Shown here: positions 35,538 through 49,584 of the stretch, in pieces
Position numbering within the stretch: position 1 is the first letter of the stretch
Layout of the letters: each line of letters opens with the position of its first letter
Source: Streptomyces sp. NBRC 110028
GTDB taxonomy: Bacteria; Actinomycetota; Actinomycetes; Streptomycetales; Streptomycetaceae
Assembly: GCF_001417735.1 (NCBI RefSeq)
Contig: NZ_BBUZ01000031.1
Location: 204,701-268,700 of the forward strand
Reading direction: 5' to 3'
Length of the DNA: 64,000 nt
The notes under the pieces: model-generated
Told to the model about the DNA's origin: nothing
Seen by the model: only the letters and a program-made list of their open reading frames with translations
Databases searched by the model: none
Made by a program: the position numbers and the translations under genes

Positions 35538-36563
35538 CTATGGGACTTGGGCTCCACCCGGAATATGACGGTGGACCAGTCCGGCCACGGACAGCGACCA
35601 CACCCCCAGCGCCACCCAGGCCCCCAGGTGCCCGAGGAGCACCAGGGGGCGCAGGGCTTCGGCCTTGCCGAGGACGGTCGTGGACATCGCGTACATCCCG
35701 GTGGGGAAGACGATCGTCCACCAGGTGGGTTCGTATGCCAGCGGTATGTGGTGCCACAGATGCCGCCAGGCCCCGGCGGCCAGCAGCGGTGGCAGCAGAC
35801 AGGTGGCCCACACCCACAGGGTGAGGAGGGTGTCGCGGGTCAGGGCGGGGCCCAGGGCGGCGTCGAGCCCCGGGCGGGCGAGGCGGGCGCCGGCCAGGAG
35901 GCTGATGGCGCAGGCCCCCATGGAGATCCAGTACGGCGGTGACAGTTCCCTCGGCGGGATGCCGAACCGCAGCAGCCGGCGGGCCACCAGGGTGGCCACC
36001 GCCGCGTACAGCAGCAGCCCGGCCGCCCAGGCGATCGCCGTGCCCGGCAGGCCGCGGCCGGGCGCCGGCCCGGCCACCGCCAGCACGGCGGACTGGACGC
36101 CCACCACGCACAGGAACCAGGTGCCCTCGGCCCGCCGCACCGCGCCGCCCGCGCCGTCCGCGCCGTCCGCGCCGATCCGGCGCACCACGCGGGCCGCGCA
36201 CCCCAGCAGGACGGCGCAGGTGGGGACGGCGACCAGGGTCAGGGCCGCCGCGGCCGCCCGCCACGGCCCGGGTGCCAGCCGGGCGGCGAGCACATCGGAG
36301 CCGGCGACGAAGGTGAAGAAGCCGAACACCCGTCCCGTGTCGCGCAGATCGGCGGCCACCTCCCGCGGATAGCGCGCCACGCGCCACACCAGCCCCGCCA
36401 GCAGCCCGGCGTACAGCGCCACGGCCACCGCCAGCAGCGCGCCCGATATGCGTGGCGCGCCCGCCGCCGCGAGTCCCTGGGACACGATCCCGGTCGCCAT
36501 CACGGGGGCGAAGGCGGCGGATGGCAGGTTACGGGCTGTCGCCCCGTTCGTCGTCCGCGTCAC
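35538..36563 (-). CDS. TDT-family transporter (tellurite resistance/C4-dicarboxylate type)
   Basis: 341 residues with about ten hydrophobic segments. TDT/TehA features: the N-terminal SAAFAPVMATGIVSQGLAAAG, FTFVAGSDVLAARLA, PPYWISMGACAISLLAGARL and YEPTWWTIVFPTGMYAMSTTVLG. Family members are anion channels or transporters (TehA, SLAC1-like, sulfite SsuA, malate Mae1). It lies upstream of narG on the same strand and such genes recur beside actinobacterial nar operons, so nitrate/nitrite or another anion is a reasonable but unproven substrate. Confidence 0.8.
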   Translation of the reverse strand: MTRTTNGATARNLPSAAFAPVMATGIVSQGLAAAGAPRISGALLAVAVALYAGLLAGLVWRVARYPREVAADLRDTGRVFGFFTFVAGSDVLAARLAPGPWRAAAAALTLVAVPTCAVLLGCAARVVRRIGADGADGAGGAVRRAEGTWFLCVVGVQSAVLAVAGPAPGRGLPGTAIAWAAGLLLYAAVATLVARRLLRFGIPPRELSPPYWISMGACAISLLAGARLARPGLDAALGPALTRDTLLTLWVWATCLLPPLLAAGAWRHLWHHIPLAYEPTWWTIVFPTGMYAMSTTVLGKAEALRPLVLLGHLGAWVALGVWSLSVAGLVHRHIPGGAQVP

Positions 36564-36678
36564 GACAGCAGGCTGCCATGGGCCGCGGTTCCGCAGAATT
36601 CTCCTTAAGCGGAGTTGGTTCGAGTTGGTAAATGGTGGCCCGTGTGTTGGTCTGTGCTTGACGTAACGCGGCCCTGCT

Positions 36679-36710
36679 CCCTCCCCCGACCGGTCGCGGC
36701 CGGGGGAGGG
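36679..36710. terminator. Hairpin terminator after pepN
   Basis: CCCTCCCCCG (36679-36688) pairs with CGGGGGAGGG (36701-36710) around a 12-base loop that can itself pair. It lies in the 218-bp gap between the TDT gene start and the pepN stop; the rest of the gap shows nothing further. Confidence 0.65.
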
Positions 36711-36781
36711 TGGGGGCCGTTGAGGCGTGAAGTACCTCTACGAACAGGTGTTTCCCCCCCGCCGGGCCCGGTCCGCGGTGG

Positions 36782-39349
36782 CTACTCGCCCTGTTTCTCC
36801 CGCACCAGCAGGGCGCGGCGCAGGTCGTCGAGCTGGTCCTCGAGGCGGCGGCGCAGGGCGGGGAGGAGGTCGGGGGCGGCCAGGCATTCCTCGCCGAGCC
36901 GCAGGGTCGTGGCGTCCACCGTCGTCGGGAAGCCGGAGCGGGCGATGGCATCGGCGATGGCGGGTCCGCGCCGGGCGGCGGTGGCGGCGGCGTCGGTGAA
37001 GTAGCGCGGTACGTAGCCGGTGAGCACGTCGTGGTGTTCGGGCTGCCAGAAGCCGGTGGCGGTCGCGGTGACCAGGTAATTGGAGAGTGGGGCGCGTGCG
37101 GCGGTCTCGCCGAACAGGGCGTCCCAGGCGGCCTGTTTGGCGTCCGGGCCGGGAAGCGCGGCGCGGCAGCGGGCTGCGCCCTCCTGCCCGGTGGCACTGG
37201 AGTCGCGGGCGAGTTCGGCGTCGATGTCGGCGGGGCCGGCGGCGCCGAGGACGGCGAGCCGGCCGAGGATCTGCCAGCGCAGTTCGGGGTCGAGGGCGGG
37301 GCCGCCGGGGACGGTGTCGCCGTCGAGCCAGTCGCTCAGCTCGGCGGGGACGGTGGCGCTGGCGATGTGGACGCGTACGGCGGAGAGCCGCAAGCCCTGC
37401 CCGGAGCCGTCCTCGGTGCGGCGCAGCAGGTCGCGGCAGGTGGCGGCGATGGTGTTGAGGGCGGCGGGGCGGCGGCCGTCCGGCAGGTAGCGGTCGGCGA
37501 TCTGGAAGCGGGCGAAGGCGAGGACGCCCTGGACGATCGCTATGTCGGTCTCGTGCGGGAGGTGGGCGCGGACGGCGTCGAGGTAGTCGGCCGCCGGGAG
37601 GTCGCCGTCGCGCACCATGTCGCGGGCGGCGTTCCAGAGGGTGGCGCGGCTGACGGCGTCGGGGAGGCCGGAGAGGGCGCGGACGGCGGCCTTCCAGGAG
37701 CCGGGGTCGAGGCGGACCTTGGCGTAGGTCAGGTCGCCGTCGTTGAGGAGGAGCAGATCGGGGCGGGGGCCGGAGAAGGAGAGGTGGGCGGTGGCGTCGG
37801 TGCCGTCGAGTTCGATCTCGACGCGGTCGCGCGGCACGAGCTGGTGCGGGGCGGCGGGTGCGTGGTCGTAGAGGCCGATGGCGAGGCGGTGCGGGCGCCG
37901 GGGGGCGGGGCGCGGTCCGTCGTGGCCGCCGCCGTCGTGGCGGATCTCGGCGCTCCACCGGTCGCCGTGCGGGGTGACGGCGGGGGTGAGGGTGTCCACT
38001 CCGGTGGTGCGCAGCCAGGCGTCGGCCCAGGCGTGGACGTCGCGGTCGGAGGAGCGGGCGAGGGAGTCGAGGAAGTCGGCGAGGGTGGCGTTGCCGAAGC
38101 GGTGCCGGGCGAAGTGCTCGTTGATTCCGGCGAGGAAGTCCTTTTCGCCGAGCCAGGTGACGAGCTGGCGCAGGGCGGAGGCGCCCTTGGCGTAGGAGAT
38201 GCCGTCGAAGTTGAGGCGGGCGGCGGCGGTGTCGGGGACGCTTTCGGGCGCGGGGGCGACGGGGTGGGTGGAGGGGCGCTGGTCGGCGTCGTACCCCCAG
38301 CTCTTGCGGCGGACGCCGAAGTCGGCCCAGGTGTCGGTGTAGCGGGTGGCCTCGGTGAGGATCTGGAAGCCCATGTACTCGGCGAAGGACTCATTCAGCC
38401 AGATGTCGTCCCACCACCGCATGGTGACGAGGTCGCCGAACCACATGTGGGCCATCTCGTGGGCGATGACCATGGCGCGGGTCTGGCGTTCGGCGTCGGT
38501 GACGGCGGAGCGGAAGACGAATTCGTCGCGGAAGGTGACGAGGCCGGGGTTCTCCATGGCGCCGGAGTTGAACTCGGGGACGAACGCCTGGTCGTAGGAG
38601 TCGAAGGGGTACGGCTCGTCGAAGATCTCGTGGTAGCGGTCGAAGCAGCGCCGGGTGATGGCGAACAGCTCGTCGGCGTCGGCTTCGAGGTGGGGGGCGA
38701 GCGAGCGGCGGACGTGCAGTCCGAAGGGCAGCCCGGCGTGCTCGGTGTGCACGGAGTGGTACGGGCCGGCGGCCAGCGCGACCAGGTAGGTGCTGATGGG
38801 CGGCGTGGAGGCGAGCGTCCAGCGGCCGCCTGTGGGGTCGCCGTCGCGGGTGGCGATGCCGTTGCCGAGGACGGTCCACCGGGGCGGGGCGGTGACGCGC
38901 ACGTCGAAGACGGCCTTGAGGTCGGGCTGGTCGAAGGCGGCGAAGACGCGGGGGGCGTCGGCCATGCAGCACATGGTGTAGAGGTACGTCTCACCGTCGG
39001 CGGGGTCGGTGAAGCGGTGCATGCCCTCGCCGGTGTGCGAGTACGCCATGTCCGTCTCGACGCGCAGCTCGTGCTCGCCCTCGGCGAGGCCGGTGAGCGG
39101 GAGCCGGCCGTCGGCGATGACTCCGGCGGGGTCGAGCGCGAGGTCCTGTCCGTCGAGCACCGCCCGGTGCAGGGCGGCGGGGTTCAGCTCCACGAAGGTG
39201 TCCGCCCCGGCCTCGCGGGCCTGGAAGCGGATGGTCGTGGTGGAGCCGAAGTGTTCGTCGCCGCGGGTGAGGTCGAGGTCGATCGTGTAGCGATGGACCT
39301 CGATGAGGCGGGCTCGGATCTGCGCTTCCTCGCGCGTCAGTACGGACAT
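36782..39349 (-). CDS. pepN: Aminopeptidase N (M1 zinc metallopeptidase)
   Basis: 855 residues from the ATG at 39349 (MSVLTREEAQIRARLIEV). The N-terminal beta domain leads to the exopeptidase motif SGAMENPG, the zinc site HEMAHMWFGDLVTMRWWDDIWLNE (two histidines and downstream glutamate) and a conserved catalytic tyrosine in DGISYAKGASALRQL. The C-terminal helical ERAP1-like domain completes the standard actinobacterial length. It removes N-terminal residues from peptides in the cytoplasm. Confidence 0.96.
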   Translation of the reverse strand: MSVLTREEAQIRARLIEVHRYTIDLDLTRGDEHFGSTTTIRFQAREAGADTFVELNPAALHRAVLDGQDLALDPAGVIADGRLPLTGLAEGEHELRVETDMAYSHTGEGMHRFTDPADGETYLYTMCCMADAPRVFAAFDQPDLKAVFDVRVTAPPRWTVLGNGIATRDGDPTGGRWTLASTPPISTYLVALAAGPYHSVHTEHAGLPFGLHVRRSLAPHLEADADELFAITRRCFDRYHEIFDEPYPFDSYDQAFVPEFNSGAMENPGLVTFRDEFVFRSAVTDAERQTRAMVIAHEMAHMWFGDLVTMRWWDDIWLNESFAEYMGFQILTEATRYTDTWADFGVRRKSWGYDADQRPSTHPVAPAPESVPDTAAARLNFDGISYAKGASALRQLVTWLGEKDFLAGINEHFARHRFGNATLADFLDSLARSSDRDVHAWADAWLRTTGVDTLTPAVTPHGDRWSAEIRHDGGGHDGPRPAPRRPHRLAIGLYDHAPAAPHQLVPRDRVEIELDGTDATAHLSFSGPRPDLLLLNDGDLTYAKVRLDPGSWKAAVRALSGLPDAVSRATLWNAARDMVRDGDLPAADYLDAVRAHLPHETDIAIVQGVLAFARFQIADRYLPDGRRPAALNTIAATCRDLLRRTEDGSGQGLRLSAVRVHIASATVPAELSDWLDGDTVPGGPALDPELRWQILGRLAVLGAAGPADIDAELARDSSATGQEGAARCRAALPGPDAKQAAWDALFGETAARAPLSNYLVTATATGFWQPEHHDVLTGYVPRYFTDAAATAARRGPAIADAIARSGFPTTVDATTLRLGEECLAAPDLLPALRRRLEDQLDDLRRALLVREKQGE

Positions 39350-39507
39350 GGGGACATGCTGCCCTACCGGCGGTGGGCGGCACACGGCGCGAGTACCGAG
39401 CTTCCCATGGGTTCAGGCTCTGCCGGGCGCGGGCGCGGGCGCGGACGGGGGCGCACCACCGGTGTGCGCCCGTACCGTACGCCCGGCAGGCGGGGTCCGC
39501 GCCGGGC

Positions 39508-39867
39508 TCAGGAGCGCGCGATCGTCTCGTGGTGACGGATGACCTCGGCGATGATGAAGTTGAGCAGCTTCTCGGCGAAAGCGGGATCGAGTTTGGCGCT
39601 TTCCGCCAGCTCGCGCAGCCGGGTGATCTGGCGGGCCTCGCGGGCGGGGTCGGCCGGGGGCAGCTTGTGGGCGGCCTTGAGGTGACCGACCTGCTGGGTG
39701 CACTTGAAGCGCTCGGCGAGCATGTGGACCACGGCCGCGTCGATGTTGTCGATGCTGTCGCGCAGCCGGGCCAGCTCGGCGCGTACGGCGTTCTCCGCCT
39801 CGTCGGTCGTGCTCGTCGGGTCCGGCTGGCCGGGGCGGTCGGCGGGGTCGGTCTCGCGGTGCGTCAT
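39508..39867 (-). CDS. Chorismate mutase (AroQ class)
   Basis: 119 residues from the ATG at 39867; the longer upstream frame lacks homology. The AroQ helical fold is seen in LARLRDSIDNIDAAVVHMLAERFKC, then QVGHLKAAHKLPPADPAREA and FAEKLLNFIIAEVIRHHETIA, with the catalytic arginine/lysine positions (LRDSID, ERFK, VGHLKA, PAREAR) present. It converts chorismate to prephenate for phenylalanine/tyrosine and competes with the TrpE encoded 18 kb away for the same substrate. Confidence 0.9.
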   Translation of the reverse strand: MTHRETDPADRPGQPDPTSTTDEAENAVRAELARLRDSIDNIDAAVVHMLAERFKCTQQVGHLKAAHKLPPADPAREARQITRLRELAESAKLDPAFAEKLLNFIIAEVIRHHETIARS

Positions 39868-40097
39868 GGCCCCCGACCCTATGCCAGCGGAGCCGTGCGC
39901 TCGGCTCCGGGACCGCCCCGCCCCCGGTGGGGGGTTGTGAAGGGGACGGGGCGCTCTCCCCGGAGCGCGCTGCCCCCGGTGCGGCGCCTCCACCCTGCAT
40001 GAGCCGTAAACGCGAGGCGGGGTTCCCTTCGGCGCCGGATTTTCCGCCGTGTAGGGCCATAGGCCCACGGGGTGATCGTGTCACTTCAGCGGATTCC

Positions 40098-40135
40098 TGC
40101 GAGGCCCCCGGGGCTTCAGCCCTGGGGGCCTCGCA
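40098..40135. repeat. Long hairpin at the left edge of a decayed TnpB element
   Basis: TGCGAGGCCCCCGGGGC (40098-40114) pairs with GCCCTGGGGGCCTCGCA (40119-40135), one G-T mismatch, TTCA loop. It abuts the truncated transposase frame and is likely a leftover of an IS200/IS605-type element. Confidence 0.55.
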
Positions 40136-40137
40136 TC

Positions 40138-40662
40138 CTCGTAGTCGCGGCACGGAGTGCCGCGGAGGCCCGGCGGGCCAAGGACATCAACCACAAGATC
40201 GCGAAACATGTGGTGGCCGAGGCAGAACGCACCGGTCGCGGGATCGCCCTGGAAGACCTCAGGGGCATCCGCGAACGGGTACGGCTTCGCAAGCCCCAAC
40301 GGGCCACCCACTCCAGTTGGTCCTTCGCCCAGCGGGGACAGTTCATCGCGTACAAGGCCCGCAAGGCAGGTGTGCCGCTGGTACACGTCGATCCCGCGTA
40401 CACCTCCCGCACCTGTGCCGAGTGCGGCCACATCGACAAGGCGAACCGGGTCTCGCAGGCTTGGTTCGCGTGCCGGAACTGCGGATTCGTTGATCACGCA
40501 GACCGCAACAGCTCCCGCGACATCCGCGCTCGCGCGTGGGCGTCGTGGCGACGCGGGGCGAAGTCAACCGCCCCGATCCCACTCTCCGGTTCGGGGAGTG
40601 GGACAGGACGCAAACGCAGCACCACAGCCAGTGGCGCCCGTTGCGCAAGCCCGGGACCTTGA
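40138..40662 (+). pseudogene. TnpB-type RNA-guided nuclease, C-terminal remnant
   Basis: About 175 residues of a protein normally near 400. Present: KDINHKIAKHVVAEAERTG, the RuvC-II glutamate in GIALEDLRGI, VPLVHVDPAYTSRTCAEC with a CxxC...CxxC zinc finger (CAEC, CRNC), and the RuvC-III aspartate in DHADRNSSRDI. Missing: the whole N-terminal guide-binding half and the RuvC-I aspartate. The frame enters directly after the hairpin with no plausible start. It cannot be an active nuclease. The 3' end overlaps a structured right end that resembles an omega-RNA scaffold. Confidence 0.8.
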
Positions 40663-40677
40663 GTCCCAGGTCGTTGA
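40570..40677 (+). ncRNA. Possible omega-RNA scaffold / right end of the TnpB element
   Basis: Overlapping and following the tnpB 3' end are two conserved-looking hairpins: TCCCACTCTCC / GGGGAGTGGGA (40577-40587 / 40593-40603) and GGGAC / GTCCC (40653-40657 / 40663-40667), ending in CAGGTCGTTGAC at 40667-40678. In IS200/IS605 and IS607 elements this is where the guide RNA scaffold lies, with the guide read from the flanking DNA. Whether it is transcribed is unknown. Confidence 0.4.
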
Positions 40678-40785
40678 CTACGCCGTCATCGACTGTCCAG
40701 ACGCCGCCGCGCCGGCCGGACCCGGCGCGCACTGCCGCGCCGGGTCCCGTTCCGTTCCGTAAGCCGTGGACTGTGTGCCGGAAGA

Positions 40786-41583
40786 TCAGCCGCCGAGCTG
40801 GGACGCGGCGGTCTTGATGTTCTGGGCGAAGGTGCTCACCTCGGTGTAGACACCGGGCTTGCCGGGCCGGGCGCAGCCGTCGCCCCAGCTGACGATGCCG
40901 ACCTGGATCCACTGGCCGGCGTCGTCCTTGCGGAACATCGGGCCGCCGGAGTCGCCCTGGCAGGTGTCGACGCCGCCGGTGTCCACCTTGCCCGCGCAGA
41001 TCTCCTCGCTGGGGACGAGTTCGTCGTACGCCGACCCGCAGGTGGCGTCGTCGACGAACGGCACGGTGGCCTTGAGCAGGTAGCGCTGCTGGGCGCCGCC
41101 CTCGCGGGCCGCGCCCCAGCCGGCGACGGTGAAGTCGCCCTTGTTGTACGCGGTGGTCTCGGCGATCTTCAGCGTGGGCTGGTTGATCGGCTTGGCGAGC
41201 TTGATGAGGGCCCAGTCCTTGCCGGTGCCGTTGTAGCCGGGGGCCTGCAGGACGCGGGTGGACTTGACCTTGACGGCGCTGGAGCTCTGGAGGTCGACGA
41301 CGCCCGCGGTGGCGGTGATGGAGGTGTCGGCGCCGCTGCCGTCCACACAGTGGGCGGCGGTGAGCACGATGTCCTGGGTGTAGAGCGCGCCGCCACAGCC
41401 CATGGAGAGCCGGACCATGAAGGGGAATTCACCCTGGGCGGCGCGGGTGCCGCCGACGACGGAGGGGCCGGGCTCGGGACCGGTGGGCTGGGCGGTCGCG
41501 GTGCCCGGGGCGAGGCTGAACGCGGCGAGGGCGACCGCGCCGAGGGCCGCGGATCTCTTCAGGTGCTTCAGAGCGTTTCGCAA
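40786..41583 (-). CDS. sprT: Secreted trypsin-like serine protease (Streptomyces trypsin)
   Basis: 265 residues from a TTG at 41583 that has AGAGGAA 8 bases upstream; an in-frame ATG 15 codons earlier (41628) lacks one. A signal peptide (RSAALGAVALAAFSLAPGTATA) and short propeptide precede the mature start VVGGTRAAQGEFPFMVRLS. Catalytic histidine in LTAAHCV, aspartate in KDWALIKLA and serine in CQGDSGGPM; the aspartate before CQGDSGG gives trypsin specificity for Lys/Arg. The sequence closely resembles S. griseus trypsin. Typically under developmental control. It is divergent from the metalloprotease-like gene. Confidence 0.95.
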   Translation of the reverse strand: MRNALKHLKRSAALGAVALAAFSLAPGTATAQPTGPEPGPSVVGGTRAAQGEFPFMVRLSMGCGGALYTQDIVLTAAHCVDGSGADTSITATAGVVDLQSSSAVKVKSTRVLQAPGYNGTGKDWALIKLAKPINQPTLKIAETTAYNKGDFTVAGWGAAREGGAQQRYLLKATVPFVDDATCGSAYDELVPSEEICAGKVDTGGVDTCQGDSGGPMFRKDDAGQWIQVGIVSWGDGCARPGKPGVYTEVSTFAQNIKTAASQLGG

Positions 41584-41805
41584 CGGAATTCCTCTCGTGG
41601 GGGGTTGCGCAAAAAATGTCAGGCCCATGCCAAATGACAAGGCCTGCGTATGCCCTGCGATTATGTGAAGTCCGTGAACAGCCTGACAAGGGTCGGGTTC
41701 CGGCCAAGCGCAGGTCGCGCCGCTGCTCACACGCCCCGTCATACGCCCCGTCACACCCCGCGCGGCCTCCGCGCCGCCGCGCCCGGCCGCCCGTACAGTG
41801 GGCAC

Positions 41806-42693
41806 GTGGCGGCACCGGGCAGCGACATCGAACACGGCTATCCGCACCTGGACACGGTCCGGGCCGCGATCGCCGCGCTCTACCGGCGGCTCTCCCGCGA
41901 CACGGTGGACACCTTCGGGCTCAGCGTGGCCCCCGGCGACGTCGCCTTCGCCGACCAGGACGATCTGCACCTGGGCGTCCAGCGGGTGGCCCGGGTGATG
42001 GTGGGGCACATGCGGCTGCCGGACGCCCGGATGATCGTGAGCTTCCGCGAGATGCGGCACGCGGGGAACGTGGAGCTGGCGGCCGGACCGGAGTACTTCA
42101 TCGAGCTGAACTCCCGCTTCAAGACCCACCGCCGCGACATCGGGGCGGCCCTCGCCCACGAGGTCACCCATGTGTATCTGCACCGGCTCGACCTGGCCTT
42201 CCCCGGCACCCGCGACAACGAGATCCTCACCGACACCACGGCCGCCTACCTCGGCACCGGCTGGCTGCTGCTCGACGCGTACCGCCAGGACGCGGTCACC
42301 AGCCAGAAGCTGGGCTATCTGACGCCGGAGGAGTTCGGCTACGTCCTCGCCAAGCGGGCCCGGCTCTTCGGCGAGGACCCGGCGCCCTGGTTCACCAGCC
42401 CGCAGGCGTACGAGGCGTACGCCAAGGGGCTGGAGCTGGCGCGGCGCGACGAACGGCAGCCGCCGCTCGCCGCGGCCGGGTGGACGGGCCGCCACCGGTA
42501 CGCCAGGGACCGCCGTTCGGCCCAGTCCGGTCACCCCTCCCCCACCGGCGGGGACTACGCCTTCGAAAGCGGTCCGCCGTTCAGCGTGTCGTTCCCCTGC
42601 CCGACCTGCCGTCAGCGCATCCGGCTCCCGGTGCGCGGCAGGCTGCGGGCGCGCTGCGGACTGTGCCGTACGGCCCTGGAGTGCGACACCTGA
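41806..42693 (+). CDS. HExxH zinc metalloprotease-like protein with C-terminal zinc ribbon
   Basis: 295 residues from a GTG at 41806; the frame upstream has low-complexity PRHTPRHTPR and no homology. The centre has ALAHEVTHVYLHRL, an HExxH zinc motif, followed by TRDNEILTDTTAAYLGTGWLL where a third ligand (glutamate or aspartate) would be expected. A C-terminal CPTC...CGLC pair suggests a zinc ribbon. No signal peptide, so probably cytoplasmic. I do not recognise a characterised family; a peptidase or a structural relative are both possible. Confidence 0.65.
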   Translation: MAAPGSDIEHGYPHLDTVRAAIAALYRRLSRDTVDTFGLSVAPGDVAFADQDDLHLGVQRVARVMVGHMRLPDARMIVSFREMRHAGNVELAAGPEYFIELNSRFKTHRRDIGAALAHEVTHVYLHRLDLAFPGTRDNEILTDTTAAYLGTGWLLLDAYRQDAVTSQKLGYLTPEEFGYVLAKRARLFGEDPAPWFTSPQAYEAYAKGLELARRDERQPPLAAAGWTGRHRYARDRRSAQSGHPSPTGGDYAFESGPPFSVSFPCPTCRQRIRLPVRGRLRARCGLCRTALECDT

Positions 42694-42752
42694 GCGGCCG
42701 TGACGGGGGCGGGGCGACGCCGGGGCGCGCTCCACGTCGTACCCTCGCGTGC

Positions 42753-43226
42753 ATGAGCCCCTCCATCGCCACCACCACCCGTGTCGCCCGGGACGAGCTG
42801 CTGGAGTTCGTCCGCCCGCGCCACCGCGCCATCCTGATGACCCGCCGGACCGACGGCTCCCCGCAGGCATCCCCGCTGACCTGCGGCGTCGACGACTCGG
42901 GCCGTATCGTCATGTCCACCTACCCCGAGCGGGCCAAGGTCCGCAACGCCAAGCGCGACGCGGCCGTCAGCCTGATCGTGCTGTCCGACGAGTGGAACGG
43001 CCCGTGGGTCCAGATCGACGGCACCGCCGAGGTGATCGACACCCCCGACTCGGTCGAACCGCTGGTCGAGTACTACCGCAACATCGCCGGTGAGCACCCG
43101 GACTGGGACGAGTACCGCTCGGCGATGCGCAAGCAGGGCAAGTCGCTGATCCGGGTCACGCCCGACCGCTGGGGCCCGATCGCCACCGGCGGATTCCCCG
43201 CCCGGCTGGTGGAGGGCGAGGAATAA
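42753..43226 (+). CDS. PPOX-class F420-dependent oxidoreductase
   Basis: 157 residues. The split beta-barrel of the FMN/F420-binding family is recognisable from LEFVRPRHRAILMTRRTDGSPQASPLTCGVDD, RAKVRNAKRDAAVSLIVL, WVQIDGTAEVIDTPD and the C-terminal SLIRVTPDRWGPIATGGFP. Many actinobacterial members use cofactor F420; the substrate cannot be told. It follows the metalloprotease-like gene by 59 bp and ends at a strong terminator. Confidence 0.85.
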   Translation: MSPSIATTTRVARDELLEFVRPRHRAILMTRRTDGSPQASPLTCGVDDSGRIVMSTYPERAKVRNAKRDAAVSLIVLSDEWNGPWVQIDGTAEVIDTPDSVEPLVEYYRNIAGEHPDWDEYRSAMRKQGKSLIRVTPDRWGPIATGGFPARLVEGEE

Positions 43227-43269
43227 GGGCCGGTCGCCCGTTCCCGATCCGCGGATACGGGAAACGCCA

Positions 43270-43308
43270 CGCGGCGCCCGCCCCCAGTCGGGTGGGGGAG
43301 GCGCCGCG
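43270..43308. terminator. Bidirectional terminator between the F420 reductase gene and gltD
   Basis: CGCGGCGCC..CCCCCA pairs with TGGGGGAGGCGCCGCG (43270-43308). A stem of about 14 bp with a small bulge, lying between convergent genes. Confidence 0.75.
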
Positions 43309-43354
43309 CGGCCGGTCCGTACGCCGTTGTACGGGCGGAGACCTGGAAGAACTG

Positions 43355-44807
43355 TCAGACCATGAGGGCCCGGTCGGTGGGACGGATCGGGGCGGGCAGG
43401 GCGCTGGCCCCGGCCAGGTAGCGGTCCACGCCGCGCGCCGCGGAGCGGCCCTCGGCGATGGCCCAGACGATCAGCGACTGGCCGCGGCCCGCGTCACCGG
43501 CGACGAAGACACCGGGCACATTGGTCGCGAAGTCGGCGTCGCGCGCGACGTTGCCGCGCTCGTCCAGCTCCAGGCCGAACTGCTCGACGAGGCCGTTCTC
43601 CCGGTCGGTGCCGGTGAAGCCCATGGCCAGGGTGACCAGCTGGGCCGGGATCCTGCGCTCGGTGCCCGGCTTCTGCTCCAGCTTGCCGTCCTTGAACTCC
43701 ACCTCGATCAGGTGCAGCCACTGGACATTGCCGTCCTCGTCGCCCTCGAAGTGGGTGGTGGAGACGGAGTAGACCCGCTCGCCGCCCTCCTCGTGGGCCG
43801 AGGTGACCTTGTAGAGCATCGGGAAGGTGGGCCAGGGCTGGCCCTCGCTGCGCTCCTCGCCCGGCTTGGGCATGATCTCCAGCTGGGTGACGGAGGCGGC
43901 GCCCTGCCGGTGGGCGGTGCCGACGCAGTCGGCGCCGGTGTCACCGCCGCCGATCACCACGACGTGCTTGCCCTCGGCGGTGATGGGGGGCGTGGTGAGG
44001 TCGCCCTCCTGCACCTTGTTGGCGAGCGGCAGGTACTCCATCGCGAAGTGGATGCCGTTCAGCTCGCGGCCCGGGACCTTCAGGTCGCGGGAGGTGGTGG
44101 CACCGGCCGCGATGACGACGGCGTCGTACCGCTTGCGCAGCTTGGCCGCGTCGATGTCGCGCCCGATCTCCGTCTCGGTGCGGAACTTGGTGCCCTCCGC
44201 GCGCATCTGCTCGATGCGGCGGTTGATGTGGCGCTTCTCCATCTTGAACTCGGGGATGCCGTAGCGCAGCAGCCCGCCGATGCGGTCGGCCCGCTCGTAG
44301 ACGGCGACCGTGTGGCCGGCGCGGGTCAGCTGCTGGGCGGCGGCGAGTCCCGCCGGGCCCGAGCCGATGACGGCGACGGTCTTGCCGCTGAGCCGCTCGG
44401 GGGGCTGCGGGGTGACGTCGCCCGCGTCCCACGCCTTGTCGATGATGGTGACCTCGACGTTCTTGATGGTCACCGCGGGCTGGTTGATGCCGAGGACACA
44501 CGCGGACTCGCACGGGGCGGGGCACAGCCGCCCGGTGAACTCCGGGAAGTTGTTGGTCGCGTGCAGCCGCTCGCTGGCCTCGCGCCAGTCCTCGCGGTAG
44601 GCGTAGTCGTTCCACTCGGGGATGAGGTTTCCGAGCGGACAGCCGTTGTGGCAGAACGGGATGCCGCAGTCCATGCACCGGCCGGCCTGCTTGCTGATGA
44701 TCGGCAGCAGCGAACCGGGGACGTAGACCTCGTTCCAGTCCTTGACCCGCTCGTCCACCGGACGCGTCTTCGCGACCTCGCGGTCGGTGGTCAGGAAGCC
44801 CTTGGGG

Positions 44808-44815
<8 letters not shown>
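43355..44815 (-). CDS. gltD: Glutamate synthase, small (beta) subunit
   Basis: 486 residues. An N-terminal cysteine-rich domain CMDCGIPFCHNGCPLGNLIP and CPAPCESACVLGI binds two [4Fe-4S] clusters. The FAD site is VIGSGPAGLAAAQQLTRAG and the NADPH site VIGGGDTGADCVGTAHRQ; FVAGDAGRGQSLIVWAI closes the FAD fold. It feeds NADPH electrons to GltB. The start lies 8 bp inside the gltB 3' end, so translation is coupled. Confidence 0.97.
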
Positions 44816-49352
<4,537 letters not shown>

Positions 49353-49584
49353 CGGCTCTCCCGTCGTCGTCATGGCATTGTGCGTGTGCCGAGGGACGAC
49401 GTTGGCCCTCCGCGAGAATTTCGTGCAGGTTACATGATGAGCCGGTTCTCGGGAAGTGGATATTCCGTTTCACCATGCGGACACCCCTGCACGGGGTAAG
49501 TCGGGCGATGGGGACTGTTCGTCCACCATCGCCGTGGCGCGAGACGGGCCACACTGCCCGAGCGCTTCGGCTTTATGCCCGCTG

